DNA of 64,000 bases from Marsupella aquatica (lineage: Eukaryota > Marchantiophyta), in assembly GCA_973895155.1 (NCBI GenBank), contig OZ316894.1, positions 12,772,001 through 12,836,000 of the forward strand, written 5' to 3'. The translations under genes were made by a program, and so were the position numbers. How positions within the stretch are numbered: the first letter of the stretch is position 1; each line of letters opens with the position of its first letter. This document shows positions 37,515 to 47,925 of the stretch, piece by piece. The notes below the pieces were generated by a model. That model had not been told where the DNA came from, made no database searches, and worked only from the letters and a program-made list of their open reading frames with translations.

Positions 37515-37605
37515 CCATGGAAAGGAGTGTTGAGTGATCCAACATAGAATCATGTCCACACCATGGAAAGGAGTGTTGAGTGATCCAACATAGAATCATG
37601 TCCAC
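37515..37605 (+). repeat. Perfect 46-bp tandem duplication
   Basis: ccatggaaaggagtgttgag onward, copies at 37515 and 37561 with no differences seen. Confidence 0.95.
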
Positions 37606-37795
37606 TTCTTCCTTTGTGGCAGCAGAAGGTCGAGGCATGGCGTCCTCAATTTTACCAACATCCTGCCACAAACACGAACGGTGAAATAATTTTATTTTGT
37701 AAACCAATCCATACCTGTTTGGAGCGCGTCATGATGATGTGGTGCGCTGTGGAGTCTCAAATTTTGGAAGGGACCTCTAGTGGGGTCCGTAAACA

Positions 37796-40700
37796 GTTTT
37801 ATCATGGTATGGAGTGATGTCTACCTTGTATATGTCATCACCCAAACAACCCAGTTCAATGTATTGAATCTTTCAATGTCATATCATTCTATAATGTGGT
37901 ATACATTTTTTTTTAAATTTGATTCGAGGGGCATCAAGTTCAGGAGTCTGGAGTTGCGGTTTTCACCCGGGTTTTTAGCTGTAGCAAGTGCAATCGGGAT
38001 CAACTTTAGGGTCGACTAGAGGAAAGTCTGCAGCATTATTGCTTGAGAGCAACCCTGCCGACAAACAATTTTCAGCAATGTTGCAGAGTTGTTAGGGGTA
38101 ATGAGTAACGAACTGCTATTTGCTGGTAATATGCAATTGGGGCCAGGGTCAGGCAGTGCCTACAAAACACTACAAAACACTGAAAGGTTGATCAAGAGAA
38201 CTTGCAAGAGAGTACCCATTCTGCTGAAGGCACTAGGGAATAAAAATACAATGAAGTGAAAAGGTGATGAATGCAGCTCAAGAATGGAAGGCTATGCACA
38301 GAAATATGGCAAAAATTCAGTGTCAGGTGGTTGAAGCTTGCAGAATCACAAGACAGACAGAATTTATTCAAACTTAGACTTTATTACATTGACAATGACT
38401 GTCAAGTGTACTGCATCAAGACTAGAGATTAGGAAATCAAAATTCCCCTCTTGAAGTTGCAGGCAGGGTTGCAGGAGAGGAGGAAGAAGAGAGGGTTGTA
38501 GCTCGAGCTCTTGAGGTTGCTACCAGACTAGTTGTAGCCCAAACTTCTACACCAACTCCACTTGTAAGGCAAATTCCTCCCAGCTGATGTGGATGCAAAG
38601 AATCCCCTTATGAGAGTGCACCTGAAAATGCACAAGGACTCAACATTCTGATGAGGATAGCAACAGAGAATTTTGGAAAATAATGTCAACACACCATTGA
38701 ATTGGAATTGATTTCACAACACAGTGCAACACCATATGTCCCAAATACTCCCAGCCCCTAGAGCTTTTACAACAAATCTGGGCTCCTATGGATTTACATC
38801 TATGCTTGCAGGAATTTGACCAGACCTAGCACATAATATGTAGTGTCTCTGTAGCTATAACACGACTTGTAATTGCCTCTTGAAATTGAGGAAGTATAAT
38901 GGAGGATGAGTTTTGAGCATTTTGATTTTAATTGCTTGCCCGCATCATATGGATGTGAGTCTCCAATTGAAGTTGTGAATGTGATGGATTGAGTGGGTAG
39001 TTGTTATTTAATTACAATTCTGAATGTTAATATTGAGTTGGTAATTATAAATTTGAATTTGTGAATGTGATGATATAATTAGTAAGTATAAAATTGCAGT
39101 TGTCAACACCACCAATTGAGCTAATTGTGCACCATCCCTCACTTGTGTTAGTTACAGACAGGTCACATTGGCAAGTCGTAGAGTACAGCCATTTTGTAAG
39201 TCAATGACTACAGGCAGGTGACATTGGCCTACAATGTTGAGTTTGTACATTGCAGAGTGGCCTGCATCAGCATGAGTTTGGGCATGGGCACTGTCAAGCT
39301 CATTTGAGCATGAACACAAGTTTCAACAAGGGCACTAGACAATTCTTCATCATGGGCATTGGTTTGCCTGCCCTAAAAGGGCTCGGCACTCTCCACTCTC
39401 CCATTCTCAAACACTCTCTTGCCTGCTAGAGAGAATTACAAAGAAACTTCAGGGGAGGCCTGCAAGCACAGGGGATTGAGTGGTGGGCTGGTTTGCATGG
39501 AGGCCTGCTCATAAGAGGGCAATCAAGCTCTCTGTTTGTTCCACTGTTGGGAATTTACCATTAGCGTACATCTACAGTAGCTTTCAGGTGCAAGCTATCA
39601 AGCTCACATTTTCAGCTCCAAAGCATGCCTCCAAAACGGAGTGAGATTTGCCGACAACCACCTTTATATGGCTCCTTATTGTAAACCTAGGTAGGCAAGC
39701 CATCAGCAGCAGCCAGCCATGATTGACTACACAGGCCAAAAGCTTTATGAAAGTCGTAGAGTATCACTAATGGCCCCCAATCACTAAAAGGCCAGTACTT
39801 TAAGGAAGAGCCAAAAAGCATAGTAGTAGGCTAGGGTAAGCCTGGGGATAAGACTGTATAGACTAGGGTACAATAGGGCATCTCAAAGCTGACAATTTGA
39901 TGGACCTCAACTCACTAGTTATGGGTTAAGGACACAAACAGTTATGGACCACAAAATTCATAGTCCATGCATAACTTTTTGCCATAAGGATTTGTTGTAT
40001 GCCATTACCATTAGTCACTGTAGAGGCTCTTGTGAAAAAGTTATGACCATTCCTTTAATTATGGCTGAATGCCATCACCTGTAATTTGGCAGCTTTGAGA
40101 CACCCTAATGAAACTTAGAGACATGTTAGTTAGTAGTTAATAGGCCAAGATCTAGCCAAGCAAGCAAGAGGATGAATAGCCCACAAAGTGCCTGATATGA
40201 GTGTCACTCAACATCAGCTCAATTGACTGACAGTCTTGCCATTGAATTCACACTTACACTTCTGGTGTTGCCATGTTGGGGAGCCTACTCAGGTTAGTTT
40301 GTCTTTTTGAAATTTTTGATATATGTTTTTGTTTCAATTTATTTTAGACAAGGTGCATTTTTTGTATTTTTGGATTTTGGAATTATGTTTACACACTCTT
40401 CGTGTCTTTATTTTCTTATTTGAGACCCCCTCTTTAGGTCTATATTTACTTTTCAATCTTACCCATCCTTTGTTAGATTATGTTGTTTTAATCTTGTATT
40501 AAATTGATTTTCACATGCTATCTTGAATCCAACAGGTGTGAGAAACAAACACTTCAAGATAATGCCAACCCCTGCCATCTTATCTATGGGTTAGAGTTTT
40601 GTTTCCTAAGTTTAATGTTTTGCATGAACTACATGTCTCTAACCTAGGTCATTATGAGAAAAACATTAGAGGACCGCCTTTTCTTTGAAAGGGATTCCAG

Positions 40701-43207
40701 GAGGGATTCACAAGAGTTCAGAAGCTAAACATTTATCACTAGAATATACATGTGAGAATATAAGTGGGGCTAACACTTTGTAAAGGAATAAGTGGCGAGG
40801 AGAAGACACTATGCAAAGGAATAAGCATTGAGGCACAAGTACCATGTCACCCAAAACTACTTTATTCTTAAATGATTAGTTATTCTTCTGGGCATGGAAA
40901 TCGTTTTGAGAAAGACTACAAGACAAACTATTTTACTTTCTTTTGGGGCGATCCCCACACTTTTAGTTATCTTTCAAATTAATGTTTTTGTTCATTTATC
41001 TAGATACCATTGTCCTAAAAGCTTTTTGTTATCATTTGGGGAAGATTGCTTAAAGTTTGAGCAAACCTTGTGTAAAATGTTTCATGATTGATGCTATTCA
41101 GCAGTGGAATTATGACAAGCATCAGCCCATTTCAAACAGCCATGAGGGCATAAGAAAGTCGCGCGTTAAATCTACAACGCATTAATGCTCCCCCATTTTC
41201 CTGGGGCGCATACACTGCCCATCCCAGTCCCCAATACTGCTGCCCACTTCGGCCCAAGTGCCAAAACATTAGCCAAGACTGCCATTTTGTCACTCGCTCT
41301 GGACCAAACTACTTTGTGTGCTCAACTTCTTCCTTGTGGAGTTGTTGTTTATGTCCTGGCAACACTTCTTCACAAGAGAGTTATGCTTGCTTTGTAACAT
41401 AGTCTAAGTGTTGCAAAGCCTAGTACTTTGGTAAGAGTCATGATTGATAGAGTCTTGGTTGATGTTCTGCCAAATGCTTATTCTTTATGGAGTCATGGTT
41501 TATGTTCTAGCAACACTAATTTCCAATGGAGTCATGTTTGCTTTGTAACATAGTCTAAGTGTTGCAGAGCCTAGTACTTTGGTTAATAGTCATGATTGAT
41601 CGATAGGGTCTTGGTTAATATTGTGCCAAATGCTTCTCCACTATGGAGTTGTGCTTTATGTTTTGGCAACAGTTCTTTCCAATGGAGTCATGCCTATTTA
41701 GTAATGGAGTCTAAGTGTTCGGCAAAGCCTAGTACTTTGGATGAGAGTCATGATTAATGATAGAGTCTTGGTTTACATTATGGCAAACTTAGGCCGGAAC
41801 GTGCAGCAGCTAGCTTTGGGGACCTGGGCCGGAGCCAGCTACAACAAGTGAAGGGTGCTAGAACAGAAACCTGAAGTTGATGACACAAAGTTGATCAGGC
41901 TGGAGCGGGTGACAAAACTTTAGACTCTTGGCTTATGTTTTGGCAAACTCAGGCCAGAGTGGGCAGTAGCATTGGGGACTAGGATGGGTAGTGTACAGGA
42001 CCCCAGGAAAATGGGGGATCATTAATGCATTGTACATTTAATGCACTGTCTTTGTACTCTATACCTCCTGGTTGAGATCAGTACTGTCGTGTTTATTTTG
42101 TTTCCTTTTCAGTGAGCACTTTGGAGGGGGTGCAATGGAGTATGGAGGGTTGGGGGCGTTCCTTGCTTGGCACCATATCTCTTTGGAAGCACGGAGGGGT
42201 TCAATTCCTCTCCAAAGAATTACCATAAACTGGCTAAAAGTTACATGGCCCTATTCCTTCTCACTTCTTCTTACATGCTGTGATTTGAACTCACCAAATC
42301 TCCTGATAGCCCCCTACATATGTCGCCACTTGATCCTTATGGACAGATGTGACTGCTTGCCAGAAATATACCTTGGGTGAGCAAGAGATCGCCACCCCTC
42401 CTCAGCCATTGATCCATGAGGTCGCCACCTCTTTCGAGACAAGCCAATTGGCAGTTGCCACAGTGGCTACTTGTCTCTGACCTTAAAAAATACTTGCTCC
42501 AGATACAGAGGGGCAGGGTCAGGTAGGGTAGCTCTGAAAGTAGTCAGGCTACTAAGAAGCAACACATGGCTATGCTAGTGGATTAGTATAAGATGTAACT
42601 ACCTAACTAGGAGCGCACAGATTTGATAATTTTTGCATATCAACCGGCATGGAAAACCTATAACTCTATGACTAGCCAGGTCATCATGGAGTCCAGCATG
42701 GTGTTTATCCAGACTTATGATCCGTATAAGAAGGTAAAAAGGATGCGCGGGTAACAGTACTAGGTTAGTCCAGAGGGGCTAAGCAAGATATTCCACTTGG
42801 CCAAGGGCACCTCACCTATGGAGTTGCAACAGAGCCTTTATAAGGTAGGGTGCTTTCACCTGTGGGGTAAGAGGGACAATAGATACACTATAACATCCTC
42901 CACAAGTCAGTTGGTTATGGAGTGTTTACAATTACATGAGCAATATCAATGCGATTGGCGTCAAAGGTATGAGAGAAACAATTGAAGTACTGCACAGATC
43001 AGCCCAACTGGACTTGAGAAGATTCTTGGCTAACTTTGGAATAACCACATCATGCAGAAACAACAACCTAGACATAGACTGTATGTAGCATACAATATTA
43101 GACAGGTGCATTGGATGGAGTTCAATTCTATCTTACTACAGCAAATTACAACAGGTCACCAATTCGATGGAGGGGGGGGGGCACTTCACAAATGCAAGGA
43201 TGGGTAA
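37796..43207. other. Intergenic DNA with decayed repeats
   Basis: No supported gene. A short frame near 38450-38590 (EVAGRVAGEEEEERVV...) and frames around 42650-43190 (for example FHLAKGTSPMELQQSLYKVG) look like remnants of coding sequence without recognisable domains. A tandem repeat lies at 41335-41790 (listed separately). A G10 run is at 43172-43181. Confidence 0.4.
41335..41790 (+). repeat. Three-copy tandem repeat, about 151-156-bp unit
   Basis: Units start at about 41335, 41486 and 41642. Each contains tctaagtgtt, gcctagtactttgg, gtcatgatt and a tagtctt/gtcttggtt segment. A partial echo (ttggcttatgttttggcaaa) occurs near 41930. Copies have diverged by roughly a tenth or more. Confidence 0.85.
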
Positions 43208-43210
43208 TCA

Positions 43211-43240
43211 GGGGGGCTTTACAAGACCGCGGGGGCCGTT
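43211..43240 (+). repeat. Harbinger left TIR
   Basis: Thirty bases, exact reverse complement of 47893-47922. The core ctttacaagaccgcggggg recurs in direct orientation at 43307-43325. Confidence 0.95.
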
Positions 43241-43705
43241 CCAATTTTTTTCCAGTCTCCCAGATGTGATCCTAGCCGTGCATTCGTGAGAACTGGCCAC
43301 ACTTGACTTTACAAGACCGCGGGGGGGACGTTTCCCGTCAGAGGATCCCGATCCTACATGGACATTAGTGGGGCCCGTGTAGGGCCCAGTTTTTGCAGAC
43401 GTGTCACGGCCGTTCGGGCAAAGTTTAGACCACCTCCTCGGGTGGTTTTTTCTTTTCGTCCGTTTGGTCCATTGCTATATTCAGACTTCGCATTAACTCT
43501 GACCCCACAGAAGCGACTATCCAGGCGATTCAGGAGGGCGCCCAATTTGCAAGCCAACTTCAAATGTTTGATTCAACATTTCAAAAAACATCGATCCAAT
43601 GTCCAGAACAAGATCTATATGTTCTTCGGCAACATCAGTAGCACACATTGCACATCTCACTCTCCTTACATAGAGTTTATACAATCAGTCACGGGATCAG
43701 TCACG

Positions 43706-44968
43706 ATGAACCAATCATTTTTTCAGCAATGGCAGGAAAGGCTACAGAGGCAACGAATGGAAGTCAACTCCAATTTTGTTCAAGATTCACAACCAATTTC
43801 TAGCTATCAGGGGGGAGATTCATTCAATGCACTTTCGTCCCAACCTCCGTTGGTCATGTCCGATGAGGAATTCCAACGCTGCCTCAATGAACCCCCACCA
43901 AGTAGCTTTCGTTCATTTCATGGAACTGCAGGACAAGCTTTTGTTCCAGACCATCGTAATCAGTTCTTTTCTTGCCCTGCACCAGGTCCATTTGCATCTA
44001 CCAGTAGTGAGGAGCCTCCTCAAGTCACGAAGCTGCCTGTTAGGACAGAAACTGGAGGCAAAATACCTGGTGAGGGCACAAAGAAAAAGAGGGCTGCCAA
44101 GGCCGCCCCAACAAAGAAACCGAAGAAGGCTCAGAAGGTTGTCGAGTTGAGTGATGAAGAAGGCGATGGGGAAGATGGAAACTCAGTGAGTAGATGGACA
44201 GATGCAGAAGTCAGCCACCTAATATCATTTCGCTCAGAAATGGATGAGGAGTTCTCAACGAATGCCAAGAAACAAGGTGAGGTTCAGATCCTCAAATTTC
44301 TATTTTCTTGTCAAAATCACATGTATAGGTCCGTGAACGTGCATTCTCAATTATTCTCACTTGTATTTTTTTATAACTTGTCCGTGAGCGTGCATTCTCA
44401 AGTATTCACACTTGTTATTTTTTATAACTTGATTTCTCTCGATTACACAGGTGTGCACATGTGGGAGAAACTACAAGAGAAAATGATTGCTGCTTGTGAA
44501 GGATTCAACAAGTCAGCTGAGGCAATCAGGAAGAAATGGAAAACCATTTATAGATAGTATTGCAGTGACAAACGTATCCTCAGCATATCTGGAGAGAGAC
44601 GAAAGATCACCTGTAAATTTTTTGACGAAATTGATCAAGGCTTCAACAACCGGGCCAATGTACGAAAATTGTGTCACGGAGATGCTAGTGGGACTCCCAA
44701 TCCATGTCCCCTTGACTTGAATGAGCCAGGGGAAGCGCAAGGGTCTGCCAAAGGTGGGGTTGGATCTGGTTCAGATCAAGGTAGTAATCCTGCTAACACT
44801 ACCCCTCAGTCCACAAAATCATCCAAAAAAAGCAATTCATATACGTATAGTATGTACATGAGTGAGATGGTGAGAAACACCTCTAGCATGGCACAAGACA
44901 TTCGTGAGACCACTGGTGTTCTCAAAGAGCTCAAATCCGAAATTTCAAGGCTCATTGACAAACTGTAA
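43706..44968 (+). pseudogene. Harbinger Myb/SANT-like accessory protein, one in-frame TAG
   Basis: Exons 43706-44276 and 44451-44968 (donor aaag|gtgagg, acceptor acacag|gtgtg). Start taken at MNQSFFQQW; a longer frame opens at 43358 but looks non-coding. A Gln/Pro-rich N-terminus is followed by a Lys-rich segment (GTKKKRAAKAAPTKKPKKA), an acidic patch, then the SANT-like domain from SRWTDAEVSHLISF through MWEKLQEKM to AIRKKWKTIYR. TAG at 44555-44557 stops there (225 residues); the same frame continues as YCSDKRILSIS... to a coiled-coil tail ending ISRLIDKL (362 residues if uninterrupted). In the family this protein binds subterminal DNA and brings transposase to the nucleus. Confidence 0.85.
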
Positions 44969-44980
44969 ATGTGGTTGCAG

Positions 44981-45250
44981 ATGAGTGGGCGCCTAGGCGA
45001 TGCTTTGTCCCTCAACCTTCTGTTATAGAAGTGAGCTATGATGGTGTCCCCCTAGAATATTTTAAATACTATAAACGGCCCACTGAGTTGTACTATCCTC
45101 CCGAATTGCTTAATAGGTTTCATTCTACGGACAAGTGAGTTCCTTGAAATTGGGCATTCAATATAAAAAAGGTCGACTCTTGGAAGCTCTCACTTTTTGG
45201 TAGTTTAATCATTCTTTTTTGTTCTAGAATTGCACAATGTGTACAGAACG
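44981..45250 (+). other. Unassigned spliceable coding segment inside the Harbinger element
   Basis: After the Myb-like stop, a different frame is open for 52 codons (DEWAPRRCFVPQPSVIEVSY, then ...FKYYKRPTELYYPPELLNRF). It is bounded by an acceptor (gtggttgcag) at 44980 and a donor (acaa|gtgagt) at 45134. A second acceptor (ttttttgttctag) at 45227 opens a small exon 45228-45250 that continues the same frame (KIAQCVQNG) to another donor (gg|gtgaga). No donor upstream joins it in frame to the Myb-like ORF. It is not a recognised domain. Confidence 0.4.
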
Positions 45251-45818
45251 GGTGAGAATTTACTCATTTCTGTTCTGAACTGTATATGAACTTCAATTTC
45301 ATGTTTGAATGGATTTTTCCCTGTCAATTTCGACTTGCTGAACTGGTGATTTTCAGAACTGCGTTTTGCTTTCCACATGTATAACTATCAGCGAAATTCA
45401 TTCAAGCAAAATTGTCTACTTAAATTGCAATAGCAAAGCATAGGCAAAATCAATCCATAGCCCAGAAATTGATTTCAATTCCAACTTCAACTTTGAGAAT
45501 AGATTGCTTTTGTCAATTTCAACTTTAAGAATTGGAGCTCATCAGGACTGCATTTTGTCTTCTCAATTTCGACTTTGAGAATGGGAGCCTTTCAGGACCT
45601 TTTCAATTTCAGCTTTCTGTGATTCATGCTGTGCATTTCGACTGAGATTTGAGTTCCTTGCACAATTTCTGAAAGAAGACGATTGCACAGATTGAGTAAT
45701 AGAAAAAGTCAGCATTTATGTGGACGAAAATTTCCAATTCACAGAATGCTAGACCTAACAACAATGGCTTCAATGGACGTAGGGAATTGACCTAACAGAA
45801 TTTTAAAAATTACTAGAA
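45251..45818. other. Non-coding spacer between the convergent Harbinger genes
   Basis: AT-rich, with irregular repeats of tcaatttcgactttgagaat (several versions between 45290 and 45620). No gene. Confidence 0.5.
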
Positions 45819-47758
45819 TCATTCTTCAGCATCGCTTGGAGAGTCTGTGTCATCATCAAAGACACCTTCGGGTAATTCAACCTGTTCACGCAAGTGTCGG
45901 TGAAACAATGTCTTGGCCAGCTCCACATGCATTGTGACCCCTCTCTTCAAAGCTTGAACAGAGTTTTCATTGGCAAGTTCAATCACAGCATTGTCATTGT
46001 CGTCTGGTAATCCAGCTGTACGTATGAACTCTTCCATATCAATTGTAGCTCGATTCACCTCAACCTGTGCATAATCATACATTTTATAGTCCCAGCTTGT
46101 CTTAAATCCCCAAAACTTGCAAGGCATTGCTCCTTCAGCCACAATTTTGCATCTGCTACGAGTTGCTCATCTCCAAAATCCTTGTGCATAATACATAAGT
46201 TATGCAGACATATACATGCTCCGACCACGTCAGCAACATGATCAATCTTCATTTCTATGCGTCTCAAGAGAATCCGCCACCTGCCTTTCAAAATTCCAAA
46301 TGCCCGTTCTACACACATTCTGGTAGAATTTTGGATGAAATTCCAATGTGCTTTGAAAGGCTCAAGTTGTTCTTTTGTTCCTTTAAAAGGAATATACATA
46401 CAAGTTCGGATGGGATATGCAGCATCACCTATGAGTTTATATGGACGGAAATCTCCCCTAATAGTTTTCCTTCCCATCACTGAGTTTACAAATAAGGTGT
46501 AGTCATGTAGAGAACCCGCCCATCCAAAGTCCCAATCCCAAAATGTTGTTTCCGTGTCCACAATGCGTTGCAAGAGAACAGAATAAAATCCCTTTCTGTT
46601 ATAGAAAGGTGCCGGATCCCCCTCAGGGGCAATGATGGGAATATGAGAGCCATCTATGGCTCCCATAATAAAAGGCAACCCATGCTTAGCTTCAAATTGG
46701 GCTGCTAAATTTTTCAGAGATTTTGAAGTCCATTTCGGAACCACAAGTGGACGAATGTATTTCAAAACGGCTTGACAGAATTGTCTCACAACAATACAGG
46801 CCAAGCTTTCGCTCATTCCAAACAGGTCAGCACAACCAAGCAAGTAGTTACCTGTACCTAGTCTGTTCAATGATAAAGCAACCCTCTTTTCCAATGGAAT
46901 AGCTCCACCTTTTTTTGACTTCTACATGTCTGGGGCAACTAAAGAACAGAGGTAAAAAAATGTGGAAGGCTTGATACGTAACCTTCTTGTGAACTCTTTT
47001 TCAGTATGAGAAGCCAACAATGTTCTATCCACAAATGGAGATTCACGGTCCAACCTCCAAATGGATCTAGGATGCAATCGCAAAAGCCGTCGGTCCCCAA
47101 TGAGGCAATTAAATAGATGCATTGTGTTTGTTGCTGTAACCAAAGCAGCTTGCTGTGATTGTATGACTTTAGCCACAATGACTTGCAACACCAGATTGAG
47201 GCAAATTATTACCAGAATTTTTGTTCTCCTCCTGTCAGGCTGCATCGTGTAATCAAATAATTGATAAGAGGACAATTTTGCAATCTGAAAATGCAAAAAC
47301 GAAATTCCACAATCAAACTTGGCAGGGACAGGAACAAGAAAAGCTTCTGACCTGTTCACGAGCATATTCAACAGTGCATTGGTCTTCTTCGTCGAACGTT
47401 TCTTCTGCCTCAATTTCTTTGTACAAATCATGGCTCTCACTTGACGAAATTTCTCTAGGTTCCATGATTCAATGTTGCTATGTGCGTCCGTATCAGCGTC
47501 TTCCCAGTTGAACAAAATTTCACAGCTAAAGTTTGATTTTTCTAGTTTTTGGCCATGGTAGATCTCTCTGTATGGGTCCATAAACAGAAGGACCTGTTGC
47601 TCATCAAGCTCTCTTCTCTCCAACGCTTGAAGATCCACCATTGATTGAAAGAAAGACTGAGCTTGACGATCTTCTCCCGCGCAATCACATATTTCCTCCC
47701 TGTCAATTTGGGAGTTATCAGACAGCTGGCCCTTGTTTCTGTCTTTTCTGTGTCCCAT
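45819..47758 (-). pseudogene. PIF/Harbinger DDE transposase, one in-frame TAG
   Basis: The frame runs from 47758 or, more in line with the family, from MQPDRRRTK at 47245. HARBI1-like start: FTRRLRIKPSTFFYLCSLVAPDM, then TAG (46924-46922), then in the same frame KSKKGGAIPLEKRVALSLNRL. Catalytic residues are D of GAIDGSHIPI (about 46654), D of IGDAAYPIRT and E of ERAFGILKGRW, with 40 residues between the last two. A 95-nt intron (46159-46065, ctc|gtagca ... gcacag) best joins the body to the acidic C-terminus VEVNRATIDM...SPSDAEE (stop at 45819). Everything else is open, so one base separates this copy from a full-length product. The N-terminal 170 codons upstream of MQPD may be an upstream exon. 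Confidence 0.9.
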
Positions 47759-47892
47759 CTCTCAAAGTGGGCATTGTTCACTTTACATGAGGCTGGGCGC
47801 CGTTCGCTGCAGCCTGGTAGTGTGTTTGCCCCGGTTTACTAATTTTAGTTCATTAAGTGGCCCCCGGCTTTGCTTTGGAAGAGGAGGGACTC

Positions 47893-47922
47893 AACGGCCC
47901 CCGCGGTCTTGTAAAGCCCCCC
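47893..47922 (-). repeat. Harbinger right TIR
   Basis: Exact inverted partner of 43211-43240, followed by TCA. Confidence 0.95.
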
Positions 47923-47925
47923 TCA

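Larger units (their letters stand above)
37255..37795. mobile_element. Short-TIR DNA element, copy B, carrying a captured EF-hand fragment
   Basis: Left end tcgtggaccccttg (nearly the same as copy A, including the preceding aataatta), right end ggacctctagtggggtccgt. The last 85 bp match A and C. The interior differs from A and C: it holds an EF-hand coding fragment next to the left end and a perfect 46-bp duplication at 37515-37605. This is the architecture of a gene-capturing (Pack-type) non-autonomous element. Confidence 0.55.
43211..47922. mobile_element. PIF/Harbinger transposon, complete, 4.7 kb
   Basis: Perfect 30-bp terminal inverted repeats (43211-43240 and 47893-47922; outer bases GGGGGGCTTTACAAGACCGC) flanked by the 3-bp duplication TCA (43208-43210, 47923-47925). 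A 3-bp duplication is the family rule, although TWA is the usual target. The element carries the two expected genes: a Myb/SANT-like protein on the plus strand and a DDE transposase on the minus strand, convergent. Each has one in-frame TAG. Perfect TIRs indicate recent activity. Confidence 0.95.

Noticed and set aside
36670-37795. Helitron interpretation of the shared GGACC..GGTCC right ends
   Set aside because: A hairpin is present near the end, but no CTRR terminus follows it, and the left ends are inverted matches, which Helitrons lack.
42170-42230. tRNA-like T-arm (gaggggttcaattcctctc)
   Set aside because: No matching acceptor stem, D-arm or anticodon arm at the required distance upstream.
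47285-47351. 67-nt intron in the N-terminal part of the Harbinger transposase
   Set aside because: Splice-like borders exist (acag|gtcaga ... ttttcag), but removal shifts the frame into an early stop, while the unspliced frame stays open.
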